This document shows, one piece after another, positions 5,924 to 5,973 of a stretch of DNA of 5,973 nucleotides. The position numbers were made by a program, and so were the translations under genes. This DNA is from Mageeibacillus sp. UBA1255. GTDB lineage: Bacteria; Bacillota; Clostridia; UBA1212; UBA1255. How positions within the stretch are numbered: the stretch's first letter is position 1; the number at the start of each line of letters is the position of its first letter. The notes under the pieces are model-generated. The model did not search any database. It saw only the letters and a list, made by a program, of their open reading frames with translations, and was not told the origin of the DNA. The DNA lies in NCBI GenBank assembly GCA_002308795.1, contig DBVV01000115.1:212-6184 (forward strand), written 5' to 3'.

Positions 5924-5973
5924 GTGGCAAGTGGCAAGTTGAAAGTGGCAAGTGGCAAGTGATAAGTGGCAAG
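5924..5973 (+). repeat. Seven-unit heptad array after the lipoprotein stop codon
   Basis: Beginning 4 nt after the TAA, the strand reads as 7-nt units GTGGCAA, GTGGCAA, GTTGAAA, GTGGCAA, GTGGCAA, GTGATAA, GTGGCAA, and then continues past the window edge. Five of seven units are identical, and every third unit is a variant, giving a 21-nt super-period (A A B A A B' A). No stable hairpin is visible inside the array. By analogy with the array at 2821-2855, a terminator may follow beyond the window. Confidence 0.8.

Noticed and set aside
5777..5962. 61-codon plus-strand frame running into the heptad array
   Set aside because: It is out of frame with the lipoprotein and ends in the repeat. The apparent CKLKVASGK tail is just translated heptads.
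5924..5973. CRISPR array at the right edge
   Set aside because: The units are 7 nt with no unique spacers, quite unlike CRISPR repeat-spacer structure.

Overview
The window looks like chromosomal DNA of a Gram-positive anaerobe of the class Clostridia, probably a gut or digester lineage. The grounds are strong AGGAGG-type ribosome binding sites, sigma-A-like promoters, a DUF6935-like protein and a Cthe_2159-type beta-helix lipoprotein. This placement rests on protein resemblance and gene style; there is no rRNA or marker gene here.

Layout. Positions 1-2680 hold three genes on the minus strand, read right to left: a metal-dependent amidohydrolase (1613-2680), an L-arabinose/L-fucose-isomerase-family enzyme (133-1527), and the first 38 codons of a triose-phosphate-isomerase-like protein running off the left edge (1-116). 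They look like one catabolic operon for a sugar or sugar derivative. Its promoter is at 2715-2743. A 6-bp inverted repeat sits over the -10 box, and a 15-bp direct repeat (13/15 identical) places one copy on the -10 and the other just upstream of the start codon. This is a candidate operator. No transporter, kinase or regulator is visible, so the substrate cannot be named.

Positions 2681-2855 are intergenic. They hold the operon promoter and a strong intrinsic terminator (2777-2827) for the next minus-strand gene. Between that terminator and the gene's stop codon lies an exact run of five degenerate 7-base repeats (2821-2855). The gene (2856-3524) encodes a soluble 222-residue protein resembling DUF6935, with its own promoter at 3560-3588.

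Positions 3525-3666 form a divergent promoter region. The large plus-strand gene (3667-5919) encodes a 750-residue lipoprotein: a lipobox ending at Cys36, parallel beta-helix repeats of the Cthe_2159 carbohydrate/calcium-binding type in two blocks around an inserted module, and a Gly/His-rich tail. It probably sits on the cell surface and binds polysaccharide.

The most unusual signal is non-coding. Immediately after the stop codons of both non-operon genes lie 7-nt-period tandem arrays, both in the sense direction of the upstream gene, sharing an AA[G/C]TG core although their units differ. One array flows straight into the left arm of a terminator; the other (5924-5973) has seven units with a 21-nt super-period and runs off the right edge. 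They may be a family of 3'-end heptad elements. No mobile element, CRISPR array or RNA gene was seen.
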